Positions 17,050 to 24,906 of a DNA stretch of 64,000 nucleotides are shown in pieces. The stretch covers positions 2,914,001 through 2,978,000 of the forward strand of contig NZ_CP082249.1 of the NCBI RefSeq assembly GCF_019879105.1, in the 5' to 3' direction. Numbering within the stretch: position 1 is the stretch's first letter; each line of letters begins with the position of its first letter. A program made the translations under genes and the position numbers. The notes under the pieces are model-generated. The model worked only from the letters and a program-made list of their open reading frames with translations, searched no databases and was not told the DNA's origin. The DNA is from Natrinema sp. SYSU A 869 (GTDB taxonomy: Archaea > Halobacteriota > Halobacteria > Halobacteriales > Natrialbaceae).

Positions 17050-18060
17050 ATGACTGACATCGACATCAGTTCCCAGCAGGCCGCAATCGACGAGTTTCAG
17101 GGCGATCCCAGCGACCGGCCCGTTTTACGGGCGCGATTCGAGCATAACGGCAGCCCGCGGTACATGCTCTATACAATCAAGCGCTTTGGCTACGACCACG
17201 ACTACGACTTTCATCTCGACCTGCAACTCGTCTCCGACGAGCTAGACGAGGGCCGCGAGACAGTCGAGGCGAAACTCCAGGAGGGTGACGCTGACCTGAT
17301 CGATATCGACTACATCTCGACGGCCCGCGAGCGCGCCGCGGGCGCGCCGATCGTTGCCTTCCACCCCTATGGGCAGACCGTCGGCGGGCTGGTCGCGCCA
17401 ACCGACTCGCCGATCGAGGGGCTCGCGGACTTGTCGGGCCACCGCATCGGCGTCGTCAGACGGCTCGACAAGAACTGGATCCTCGTCCGGGCGGCCTGCC
17501 GGGAGTTCCACGGCTTCGATCCGGACGAGACGGCGACGCCGGTCGAAGCCGGGTCGAAGGTCGAACTCACCCGCCTGCTCGAGGACGGTGAGGTCGACGC
17601 CATCCTCCAGTTCTGGCAGATCGTTCCGGAGATCGTCGAGACCGGACCCTACCGCGAGGTACTACCGATGTCGCGGCTGGTCGACCGACTCGCCGACACC
17701 GACGGCGATCGCCCGATCCCCGTCTCGACGTTCTTGACGGGCGAGGCGTATCTGGCCGACCGACCCGATGCTATCCGCGGATTCAAGGGTGCCTTTCGGG
17801 ACGCCGTCGAGCGACTACAACGGGACGACGAACTCTGGGACGAGATCGGCGAGCAGCTCATGTACGAGGACGACCCCGAAGTCGTCCACGCCGTGCGCGA
17901 CCGGTGGCGAGAGATGGTCGTCCCCGACTGGGACGAGACCACCGTAGCGGGTATGGAACGGCTGTTCGAACACCTCAGAGCCGTCGCCGGCGCGGAGGCG
18001 CTCGGCATCGACGAACTCCCGGCTGGACTGTTCCGCACGGACCTCGAGGTGGAAGCATGA
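17050..18060 (+). CDS. Leaderless substrate-binding-like protein, second of three
   Basis: This 336-residue protein has the same type II binding fold: RYMLYTIKRFGYDHDYDFHLDLQLV, VEAKLQEGDADLIDIDYISTARER, then IEGLADLSGHRIGVVRRLDKNWILVRAACREF (the hinge-proximal lobe 2 signature) and VELTRLLEDGEVDAILQFWQ. It lacks any leader, starting MTDIDISSQQAAIDEFQ at ATG 17050; an in-frame upstream start at 17008 is less likely. Its last four bases ATGA contain the start of the third gene, so they are translated together. Function is unknown; see the tandem-cluster finding. Confidence 0.8.
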   Translation: MTDIDISSQQAAIDEFQGDPSDRPVLRARFEHNGSPRYMLYTIKRFGYDHDYDFHLDLQLVSDELDEGRETVEAKLQEGDADLIDIDYISTARERAAGAPIVAFHPYGQTVGGLVAPTDSPIEGLADLSGHRIGVVRRLDKNWILVRAACREFHGFDPDETATPVEAGSKVELTRLLEDGEVDAILQFWQIVPEIVETGPYREVLPMSRLVDRLADTDGDRPIPVSTFLTGEAYLADRPDAIRGFKGAFRDAVERLQRDDELWDEIGEQLMYEDDPEVVHAVRDRWREMVVPDWDETTVAGMERLFEHLRAVAGAEALGIDELPAGLFRTDLEVEA

Positions 18061-19040
18061 CCGCGACCGAGCGGATCTCGTTCCAACTCAACTGGGAGCC
18101 CAACGGCTTCCAGTCGCCGTACTTCCTCGCCCGCGAAGAGGGGTTCTACACGGAGGAGGGCCTCGAGATCGAGTTCGTCGAGGGCCACGGCTCGCCGTAC
18201 GCGGCCGAACGCGCCGCCCGTGGCGACGCCGATATCGCGCTTGCCGGTGCAAGCGCCGTGCTGGCGGTACAGAGCGAGGGGTTCGAGCCGCTCGCGGTCG
18301 CCGCGGTAACCCAGAAGACGCCGGCGGCCGTCTACACGTTGCGGGATGTCTTCGGCGAGCCCCTCTCCGAGCCTGAGCAGCTTGCAGGCCGAACCGTCGC
18401 GCCCTCCGCGACGAAGACGCGGATCCTGACCGCCCAGTTGCTCGAGAACGCGGGCATCCGTGACAAGGTCGACCTCCTTGAGGTCGATCCGCACACGCAC
18501 CACCGCGTCCAGCACAAGGTGATCGACGGGACGGTCGACGCGGCGGTCGGCGTGGTCACCAACGGAATCGAGATCGGCCGGGAACACGACCGGACGCCCG
18601 ACGAGCTCCCGATCGGCGAGTATCTCGATATCTACGGGATGACGCTCGTCACCGGTCCCGAGTTCGCGGACGAGCGGCCGGAGGCGATTCGGTCGTTCCT
18701 CCGCGCGACTGCCCGCGGCTGGGCCGCCGCGACGCGCGATCCAGAACGAGCTATCGACGTGCTCGTCGACCGCAACGCCACGCTCGAGCGCAACCGTGAG
18801 ATCGAGCGGCTGAAGTTCAAAACCGCCGCCCACCGACTGCAGTTCACGCCGTACGTCCGAGATCACGGGTGGGGCGCGCAGGATCCGGCCCGCTGGCAGC
18901 GACTCGGCGAGACGCTCTCCGAGACGGCGCTGCTTGAGGGCGAGATCGATCCGGACGCGGTGTGGACCGAGACGTTCCGCCCCGACGGTGAGCCGATCGT
19001 CGACGACTACGCCGACCGGGTCCGACCGACGGCGGAGTGA
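18057..19040 (+). CDS. NMT1/THI5-like ABC-type substrate-binding protein, leaderless, third of three
   Basis: This 327-residue protein is the clearest NMT1/THI5-like member: ISFQLNWEPNGFQSPYFLAREEGFYTEEGLEIEFVEG at the N-terminus, then ERAARGDADIALAGASAVLAVQSEGFEPLAVAAV and LAGRTVAPSATKTRILTAQLLENAG. It begins at the ATG overlapping the previous stop, directly with the first fold strand and no signal peptide. Relatives are annotated as thiamine-precursor or sulfonate/nitrate receptors, but with no leader, ATPase or permease here a transport role is doubtful. An enzymatic or cytoplasmic sensing role is an inference. Confidence 0.82.
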   Translation: MTATERISFQLNWEPNGFQSPYFLAREEGFYTEEGLEIEFVEGHGSPYAAERAARGDADIALAGASAVLAVQSEGFEPLAVAAVTQKTPAAVYTLRDVFGEPLSEPEQLAGRTVAPSATKTRILTAQLLENAGIRDKVDLLEVDPHTHHRVQHKVIDGTVDAAVGVVTNGIEIGREHDRTPDELPIGEYLDIYGMTLVTGPEFADERPEAIRSFLRATARGWAAATRDPERAIDVLVDRNATLERNREIERLKFKTAAHRLQFTPYVRDHGWGAQDPARWQRLGETLSETALLEGEIDPDAVWTETFRPDGEPIVDDYADRVRPTAE

Positions 19041-19169
19041 CTGACCGTCGAACCGACTCTACCGATCACGCGAGACGCCCTGTCCGATCCGGAATTCGAG
19101 ACTGAACGCGCTCTCCGTCCGGCGATCGGCGATAGACATTTACTCGAGAACCCCGTATCCCTGTGTCCA

Positions 19170-19805
19170 ATGGACCTCGAGCGCGAGTACGATTTCTGGC
19201 TGCTCGACCTTGACGGCACGCTTGTCGACGTTGAGTGGTCCTACACTCGTGAGGTGTTCGACCGGGTCGGCGACCGTCTCGGCCGCGAGTTCACCGATCG
19301 GGAAGCCGAAATCCTCTGGAACGGTCTGACCGGCTCCCGTGACCGCCAGCTCACGGAGTGGGGGGTCGACCCGACGTCGTTCTGGGCGGTCTTCCACGAG
19401 GAGGAAGACCCCCTAGTCCGGGCCGAGCAGACCTATCTCCACGAGGACGCCGCGTTCGTCGCCGACCTCAAGGTACCAGTCGGGCTGGTGACCCACTGTC
19501 AGGAGTTCCTCTGTGAACCCGTCCTCGACGAGGTGGGGATCCGCGACTGGTTCGACACGCGGCTGTGCTGTACCGAGGAGACGGGCTGGAAGCCTGACCC
19601 GGGACCGGTCGAGTCCGTCATGGCTGACCTCGGAGTCGGCTACAACGGCCATCAGGGCGTGCTCGCGGGTGACGGTGCGAACGACATCGGCGCGGCCTGG
19701 AACGCCGGCCTCGACGCGATTCACGTCGAACGAGTCGGCCACGAACGCCGGGGGCAGTGCGTGCTCGGCGACTATCGCGTCCACTCGTTCGACGAACTGT
19801 ACTGA
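19170..19805 (+). CDS. HAD-superfamily phosphatase
   Basis: This 211-residue protein is a haloacid dehalogenase-type hydrolase. Motif I is WLLDLDGTLVDVEWSYT near residue 10, with the nucleophile Asp12 or equivalent. Motif II is around VPVGLVTHCQEF, motif III Lys in GWKPDPGPVESVM, and motif IV LAGDGANDIGAAWNAGLDAI. This layout is that of phosphoglycolate-phosphatase-like enzymes acting on small phosphoesters. It follows the three binding-protein-like genes by 129 bases on the same strand and may or may not belong to that transcript. Confidence 0.88.
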   Translation: MDLEREYDFWLLDLDGTLVDVEWSYTREVFDRVGDRLGREFTDREAEILWNGLTGSRDRQLTEWGVDPTSFWAVFHEEEDPLVRAEQTYLHEDAAFVADLKVPVGLVTHCQEFLCEPVLDEVGIRDWFDTRLCCTEETGWKPDPGPVESVMADLGVGYNGHQGVLAGDGANDIGAAWNAGLDAIHVERVGHERRGQCVLGDYRVHSFDELY

Positions 19806-19865
19806 CCCGCCGCCGAACGACAATTCAGGGGAAGTCCCCTTTCTGATGGAGGGCGAAGGGAGACC

Positions 19866-20348
19866 ATGGACATCGACGACACGGATTACGCGATTTTGTA
19901 TCTTCTGCAGGCGGAGACCCAGGCGGGGTTCACCCACGACGAGATCGCCGAGCAACTCGATGTTTCCTCAAGTACAGTCAGTAATCGCATTCAACGTCTG
20001 AAGGACGAGGGCGTTCTCGAGAAGTTCGATCCGGTGATCGACTACGAAGCAGCGGGTGCGCCCCACCACATCCTGTTCGTCTGTACGGCACCGATCGCCG
20101 ACCGCAAGTCTCTCTGTGAGCGGGTCGTCGAGGTCCCGAACGTGGTTAACACTCGCGAACTGTTGACAGGATCCCAGAACCTGCACGTTGAGGTTGTCGG
20201 GATGAATTCGGAAGATATCGAGACCGTCGCCGAGGAACTGGACGCCCTCGGCCTTGAGATGAACACTCCAAGATGCTTCGCACGGAGTACAGCCGCCCGT
20301 TCGATCACTTCGGCTCCGAAGTCGTGAGCGAATCTGGATCGGAGTGAG
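19866..20348 (+). CDS. Lrp/AsnC family transcriptional regulator, 3' end frameshifted
   Basis: This is an Lrp/AsnC regulator of ~160 residues: an N-terminal HTH (MDIDDTDYAILYLLQ, then HDEIAEQLDVSSSTVSNRIQRLKDEGVL) and a C-terminal RAM ligand-sensing domain (VPNVVNTRELLTGSQNLHVEVVG). The sequence as given ends in an odd tail (SITSAPKS) at 20327. One added base at about 20269-20271 restores KMLRTEYSRPFDHFGSEVVSE, ending at TGA 20346-20348, a typical family C-terminus. This is another apparent single-base deletion. It may regulate the neighbouring cluster, but the ligand is unknown. Confidence 0.87.
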
Positions 20349-20460
20349 GGCTCCACTTCCTCCTTTTATTCGCCGCTTGCAATTGATTGTGCCTTCATTT
20401 CATAGAGGACATACAGAATAAATGTTTCCTGCTGGCAATATATAATGACACATACCACCA

Positions 20461-20467
20461 TACTTAT
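20461..20467 (+). promoter_or_regulatory. TATA box of the HalOD1 gene (leaderless promoter)
   Basis: The sequence TACTTATACA lies about 27-30 bases before the ATG at 20493, the spacing at which archaeal TATA boxes direct transcription to start at or next to the start codon. The surrounding 100 bases are markedly AT-rich. Confidence 0.5.
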
Positions 20468-20492
20468 ACATCTGACCGGCATTACTCGGATA

Positions 20493-20807
20493 ATGGATTC
20501 TCAGGTATCGACCCAGTCCTCCCCGGGTGCCCAAACCCCGGTTTCGATCCGCGTCGTCGAAGCAGTCGCAGCACGGGAAGGAATCGATCCACTCGAGGTG
20601 TCGCCGCCGCTTCATGACGTCCTCGATCCGACCGCGCTGGACGAACTCTTCGAACCGACGGGAACCAGTCAGCGACCGGACGGCACCGTCTCGTTTACGT
20701 ATCACGGCCACCGCGTACGCGTCGACAGTGACGGCCGAGTCACACTCGAGGACGACCCTAAGACCCAAAGGGATGCCCGAACACAGGCAGGGATGGAATC
20801 ACAATGA
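20493..20807 (+). CDS. HalOD1 output-domain protein
   Basis: This 104-residue protein is a stand-alone HalOD1 domain, known from haloarchaeal signalling proteins as the output module. Conserved elements are SIRVVEAVAAREGIDPLEVSPPLHDVLDPTALDELF and the C-terminal strands GTVSFTYHGHRVRVDSDGRVTL. The frame begins at 20445, but the ATG at 20493 follows a TATA box at leaderless distance, so I chose it. The stop overlaps the start of the next small gene (ATGA), so the two are translationally coupled. Confidence 0.85.
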   Translation: MDSQVSTQSSPGAQTPVSIRVVEAVAAREGIDPLEVSPPLHDVLDPTALDELFEPTGTSQRPDGTVSFTYHGHRVRVDSDGRVTLEDDPKTQRDARTQAGMESQ

Positions 20808-21001
20808 AGTACTGTCTCGACTGCGACTGGAGCGAAACCACCGCCAACGAACCGTCTCAGCAGGACCGCTCTCAAGCGGCGATCGAACACCACGTCGAAA
20901 CAGGACATACGATCGACTCGCGCGAGTCCGAGATTCCGCCGCTGACGCCCGACATCGCGGGCGACGTGTTCGTTCGCGACCTCGTTCCCTCGAGCGACTG
21001 A
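20804..21001 (+). CDS. Small C2H2-like zinc-finger protein
   Basis: This 65-residue protein begins MKYCLDCDWSETT and continues with QAAIEHHVETGHTIDS; the spacing C-x2-C ... H-x4/5-H resembles a single C2H2 zinc finger. The C-terminal half is acidic and Pro-rich (EIPPLTPDIAGDVFVRD). Its ATG overlaps the HalOD1 stop, so the pair is co-expressed. This finger type is common among small haloarchaeal proteins, where its role is mostly unknown. Confidence 0.7.
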   Translation: MKYCLDCDWSETTANEPSQQDRSQAAIEHHVETGHTIDSRESEIPPLTPDIAGDVFVRDLVPSSD

Positions 21002-21243
21002 GTCGCGGTGACCGCCGGGTACTCGAGGGCGTCACCGCGGAGAATTGACGGCGAGTTTCGGGCGCGAGAACGAAGAGTCGAGTCAGCCGGTTCCGAGTAC
21101 CGACCGGCGGGACCCAATCGGGCGCGACTGGCTCGTCCTATCATATCGCCGAGTGGATTTAGATGGATGTTTGCCGGCTCCGCTACGGTCGGCCGTTGCC
21201 GGCTCGGCTACCAGTACCGCGATTTCCGTTCCCTCTGTTTCTG

Positions 21244-21375
21244 TTATCTGTTACCGTTACCTCGGTTTCTGTTACCGCGATTTCTGTCACCACGATCTCT
21301 GTTACCGCGGTTTCCATTACTGCGTCCTCTGCGACCGCGACCGCTGTTACCGCGGTCTCTGTCGCCTCGATTTCC
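21244..21375 (-). repeat. Degenerate Asn-Arg-Gly-coding repeat at GH31 3' end
   Basis: The last ~43 codons of the GH31 gene consist of short repeats coding RGN, RGD and NR units, seen on the + strand as recurring ctgttaccgcg-like segments. They give a strongly basic tail, unlike the acidic rest of the protein. Confidence 0.8.
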
Positions 21376-24246
21376 GTTGAAGAACAGCTTTACCGGGTTG
21401 TCCTCGTCGGCGGGGACGTGTATGAGGACGGCATCGGCCGTTTCGCTATAGGTGAACGTTTCGGGCGTGTCCTCGACCGTTTCTGCGTCGCTGACTGCCT
21501 CGTACCTTCTGGAGGCTGCTTGGACCTTCCGCGGTGCTTCCGACCGGTCGAGTTTCAACAGATACGACGAAATCTGCGAGTCCGCGTAGTTTTGGACGAC
21601 CGTCTCGCGTTCGAAGGTGACCACGCCGCCGGGAGTGGCTGAGACAGTAAAGTCGGTCACGTTGTACGCTCCGTCTTGGTAGGATCGACTCTCGCCGTCG
21701 TCCTCGTAGAAGGAGTACGACGTTTCCTCGTCCACGTACGTGTCGAGGACGAGCATCGTCAGCGACTGCTCACCGGTATACTGCTGGACCTCCCGCATCG
21801 GGATGATGGTGTCGTTCCGAACGAAGACCGGGAGGTGATCGAGCGGGGCATCGACCGTGAGCGTCTGCCCGCCGTCGTACTCCTTGCCAGTCCAGTAGTC
21901 GATCCACTGCTCCCCCTCGGGTAGGTAGACCTCGCGGGAGGTCGCGCCTTCCTCGAGCACCGGTGCGACCATCATGTCGTCGCCGAACATGAACTGGTCG
22001 GCAATATCGTGGGTTTGCTCGTCGTCTTGGAAGTGGAACACCAGCGGCTGCTGGACGGGTTTTCCGGTCTCGGTGGCGTCCCGGAACTCGTTGTAGAGGT
22101 ACGGGAGCAGCCGATAGCGCAGTCGAAGGAACTTCTTGCTAATCGCTTCGACCTCGTCACCGAACGTCCAGGGATGTTGGTTCCGTGGCTCTCCGTCGTC
22201 GACCTTGTCGTGGCTGTCCGCGTGGTTCCGGCAGTAGGGGACGAACGCTCCGAGTTCCATCCACCGGGCGAACAGTTCCGGATCGGGTCGACCGACGAAG
22301 CCGCCGATGTCGTGGCCGACGAACGCCAATCCCGATAGCCCTAGGTTCAGGTGCATCGGGATTGACTTTTGCAGGTGCTCCCACGAGCTCACGTTGTCAC
22401 CAGTCCAGAGCGCCGCGTACCGCTGTCCCCCCGCGTAGAGGTTCCGGTTCAACAGGAACGGTCGCTTATCGGGCTTATAGACATCGTAGGCTTGGTTGGC
22501 TGCTCTGGCCATGTCGAAGCCGTACATGTTGTGATACTCCTCGTGGAGCATCGTGTCTTCGCCCGTCCCGTGGATGTTGTCGACCGGCATCGTCCAGTCG
22601 TACTTCTCGTTCTCCTGGAACACCGCCGGCTCGGCCATATCGTTTTTGATCCCATCGATACCGACGTCGAATAGTGCGTCGTGTTGCCCGGCCCACCACG
22701 AACGGACGTCCGAACGAGAGAAGTCGGGCCAGACCGTCTCAGGCGGCCAGACCTCGCCGACGAAAGTATCGCCATTCGCGTCTTTCACCCAGTAGTCGTT
22801 TTCCGTCCCCTCGAGATAGACGTCGTAGGGTGTGCCGTCGCCGGATGGGTTATCGTCGGCTGGGCCATCATCGGCTGGTCCGTCGTCAGACGGGCCCTCA
22901 TAGGGTGTGCTATCGCCGGCTGTGTCGTCGTCGGGACCATTGTCAAACGTGCTGTCACCGGACGTGCCGTCGTCAGACGTACCGTCCCCGGACGTACTGT
23001 CGTCGGATGGACCGTCGTAGGGTGTGCCATCGATGGCTGTGCCGTCGTCAGACGTGCCGCCGTTGGACTGGTCGTCAGTGGACGGACCGCCGTCGGAGGG
23101 GTCGTTGTCGTCGGACGTGCTGTCGTAGGACTCCACAGCCGCGACGCCGGGATCGTTGACGGCGACCGTTCTGATCCCCGGGATAGACTCGACTTGCCGG
23201 AGCGTCTCGAGGTAGTCGTCGTCCCAAGTGAACACGCGAAACTCGTTCATGTAGTCGATGTCGAAGTGCATCGCGTCTAGGGGAATCCCCTTTTCGCGGT
23301 AGGTTTCGGCGGTCTCGACGATCTCGTTCGGGGTGTATTGCCACCTGCTCTGGTGGTATCCCAGTCCCCACTTCGGCGGGAGTTCCATCGTCCCGGTCAG
23401 CTCCGTATACCGATTGAGGACCTGCTCGATCTCGGGGCCGTACGCGAAATAGTAGGTCAACTGGCCGCCGTCAGCGAGGAAGTAGTAGTAGTCGTCCGAC
23501 TCGGTCGCCATCTCGAACACGGAGTGATATGGGTCGTCGAAGAAGATCCCGTAGGCACCGACGTCTTTCAGGCCGACGAAGAACGGAATCGACGTATAGA
23601 CGTAGTCGCTGTCCGAGTCGTATGCGTACTGGTCCGTGTTCCACTGCTCGAGTTTCTCACCCCGTTTGTTGAATTCTTGACCGGGCTGTTCACCGAACCC
23701 GTAGAAGGCCTCGTTCTCGTCGGTCTTCTTGTACGCGTAGGGTTTGTCGTCCTCGTAGCCCGGCGACCCCTTCTCTAAGTAGTCTTCGTTGACGACGTTT
23801 CCGTCTTCGTCGAGGAACTTGACGCCGAAGCGTCCGTTATTGATCTCGACGGTGATCGTCTCCGTCTCGAGAGCGATCCGGTCTTCGTTCTCGTCGACAC
23901 TGAAACTCGGCGTCTCCCATTCCGCTCTTCCCGTTGCAATACCGCGGGACTCGTACTCCTCCTCACCGGGTTCGACGATCGAGACCCGCGCCATGTCGTC
24001 GGCGAACAGGCGGACGTATCCCTCGTACTCGCCGAGGTTGATTTTCACCCCATCCTCGAGGACATCGTAATCCCGAACGGATAACGTCTGTAAGTTGTCA
24101 TCGTCGAGTTCCGGTTCGTAATGGATTTTCGAGTCATAATGGTCGGCCCGTGCAGTCGAAGATGCGAGTGCACCGCCTGCCAGCAGCGCGGCCGATGCTT
24201 GCAAGAGCGTACGTCGGGTTGTGAGCCGTGGTGACCTATTAGCCAT
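21244..24246 (-). CDS. Secreted glycoside hydrolase family 31 enzyme (alpha-glucosidase/xylosidase-like)
   Basis: This 1000-residue protein has a Tat signal (RRTLLQASAALLAGGALAS, residues 11-29). The N-terminal beta-sandwich (about 40-280) is followed by a (beta/alpha)8 barrel with WGLGYHQSRWQYT, the nucleophile Asp536 in IKNDMAEP and the general acid Asp617 in WTGDNVSSW. C-terminal beta domains follow. It should hydrolyse alpha-linked oligosaccharides outside the cell. Two oddities: residues ~374-475, inserted in the barrel between VNDPGVAAVES and YDVYLEGTENDYW, are a pentapeptide repeat rich in Asp, Gly, Ser, Thr and Pro; and residues ~958-1000 form a basic tail of Asn-Arg-Gly repeats. Substrate specificity cannot be told. 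Confidence 0.95.
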   Translation of the reverse strand: MANRSPRLTTRRTLLQASAALLAGGALASSTARADHYDSKIHYEPELDDDNLQTLSVRDYDVLEDGVKINLGEYEGYVRLFADDMARVSIVEPGEEEYESRGIATGRAEWETPSFSVDENEDRIALETETITVEINNGRFGVKFLDEDGNVVNEDYLEKGSPGYEDDKPYAYKKTDENEAFYGFGEQPGQEFNKRGEKLEQWNTDQYAYDSDSDYVYTSIPFFVGLKDVGAYGIFFDDPYHSVFEMATESDDYYYFLADGGQLTYYFAYGPEIEQVLNRYTELTGTMELPPKWGLGYHQSRWQYTPNEIVETAETYREKGIPLDAMHFDIDYMNEFRVFTWDDDYLETLRQVESIPGIRTVAVNDPGVAAVESYDSTSDDNDPSDGGPSTDDQSNGGTSDDGTAIDGTPYDGPSDDSTSGDGTSDDGTSGDSTFDNGPDDDTAGDSTPYEGPSDDGPADDGPADDNPSGDGTPYDVYLEGTENDYWVKDANGDTFVGEVWPPETVWPDFSRSDVRSWWAGQHDALFDVGIDGIKNDMAEPAVFQENEKYDWTMPVDNIHGTGEDTMLHEEYHNMYGFDMARAANQAYDVYKPDKRPFLLNRNLYAGGQRYAALWTGDNVSSWEHLQKSIPMHLNLGLSGLAFVGHDIGGFVGRPDPELFARWMELGAFVPYCRNHADSHDKVDDGEPRNQHPWTFGDEVEAISKKFLRLRYRLLPYLYNEFRDATETGKPVQQPLVFHFQDDEQTHDIADQFMFGDDMMVAPVLEEGATSREVYLPEGEQWIDYWTGKEYDGGQTLTVDAPLDHLPVFVRNDTIIPMREVQQYTGEQSLTMLVLDTYVDEETSYSFYEDDGESRSYQDGAYNVTDFTVSATPGGVVTFERETVVQNYADSQISSYLLKLDRSEAPRKVQAASRRYEAVSDAETVEDTPETFTYSETADAVLIHVPADEDNPVKLFFNGNRGDRDRGNSGRGRRGRSNGNRGNRDRGDRNRGNRNRGNGNR
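22822..23127 (-). repeat. 15-bp tandem repeat coding a pentapeptide array inside GH31
   Basis: About twenty degenerate 15-base units encode pentapeptides of consensus D-G-(T/P)-(S/A/Y)-(D/G), for example DGTSD, DGTSG, GPSDD and GPADD. They keep the GH31 frame open and lie within the catalytic barrel coding region, corresponding to residues ~374-475. Confidence 0.85.
23893..23931. repeat. 39-bp direct repeat, copy inside GH31
   Basis: This stretch of the GH31 gene is repeated exactly at 24435-24473, upstream of the same gene and in the same orientation. The sequences flanking the two copies are unrelated. Confidence 0.9.
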
Positions 24247-24249
24247 CTA

Positions 24250-24290
24250 CACAGAAATTAACTACAATATGTATTAAAAATTTTTCTGTG
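24250..24290. promoter_or_regulatory. GH31 promoter region with inverted repeat CACAGAAA / TTTCTGTG
   Basis: An 8-base inverted repeat (24250-24257 and 24283-24290) brackets a very AT-rich segment just upstream of the GH31 start at 24246; a TATATAAAG-type box lies at about 24291-24299 on the minus strand. The arms overlap the expected transcription start, a plausible operator position. Confidence 0.45.
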
Positions 24291-24434
24291 CTTTATATAT
24301 CATAATAAAAATACACCATGATTGGGGCAGGGCCCATTTAATATAATAAATTCGATAGTGAACGATTGGTCCAATTCACTCTCAAACCCGCGGTCTCTCG
24401 CTCACTGGGCTAGCAGCCTGGAGCCGCTCACAAT

Positions 24435-24473
24435 GTCGACACTGAAACTCGGCGTCTCCCATTCCGCTCTTCC
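24435..24473. repeat. 39-bp direct repeat, intergenic copy
   Basis: This is an exact copy of GH31 positions 23893-23931, lying about 190 bases upstream of the GH31 start codon. There is no flanking CRISPR repeat and no further similarity on either side. Confidence 0.9.
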
Positions 24474-24573
24474 TTTCCGACCAACTTGCTTGCGGGAATT
24501 GCACTTGCATTCACGGTATCTTACCATTTTTTCGACAGGAAAGCTTATGCCGGGATACTGGACTTATCGAAGC

Positions 24574-24906
24574 ATGACACGCGATACACCGATGCAGAAT
24601 CGAACCGACGCGGCTGCAAACGATAGTCAACTTCCGAACCTCGTAACAATCGTCGGGCGCGGCGTCCCGTCGAACTACGAGATCGCTGTTGACGGCGACC
24701 TCGAGATGCTTGCGGACGATCCGGTCGCCGAGGGGACGGTCGTCGCCGGCGGCGTCGCCGAGGGTGCGATCGATGTCGGCGTCCAGCGGTTCCGGTTCTC
24801 TGGTCAGATGGCGAACGTCCGTCTCGTCGACTGGAACGGCAACGAAGCGCCTAACTCCCCGAGCGTCCCGACGGTCCACGTGGAGTACGGCGCACCGAAC
24901 CGATAA
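24574..24906 (+). CDS. Conserved haloarchaeal hypothetical protein
   Basis: This 110-residue protein has a beta-rich core: NLVTIVGRGVPSNYEIAVDGDLEML, then DPVAEGTVVAGGVAEGAIDVGVQRFRFSG, MANVRLVDWNGNEAP, and TVHVEYG. I recall similar haloarchaeal proteins without known function. The open frame reaches 24322, but that part carries the 39-base GH31 copy and is not protein-like, so I chose the ATG at 24574; an ATG at 24592 is also possible. No leader, motif or obvious partner gene is present. Confidence 0.7.
   Translation: MTRDTPMQNRTDAAANDSQLPNLVTIVGRGVPSNYEIAVDGDLEMLADDPVAEGTVVAGGVAEGAIDVGVQRFRFSGQMANVRLVDWNGNEAPNSPSVPTVHVEYGAPNR

Noticed and set aside
22822-23127. Possible CRISPR array in the repeated region of GH31
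   Set aside because: Units are 15 bases, contiguous and in frame with GH31, without spacers; they encode a protein repeat.
24435-24473. 39-base copy of GH31 as a CRISPR spacer
   Set aside because: No repeat sequences flank it and there are no cas genes; length alone is not evidence.
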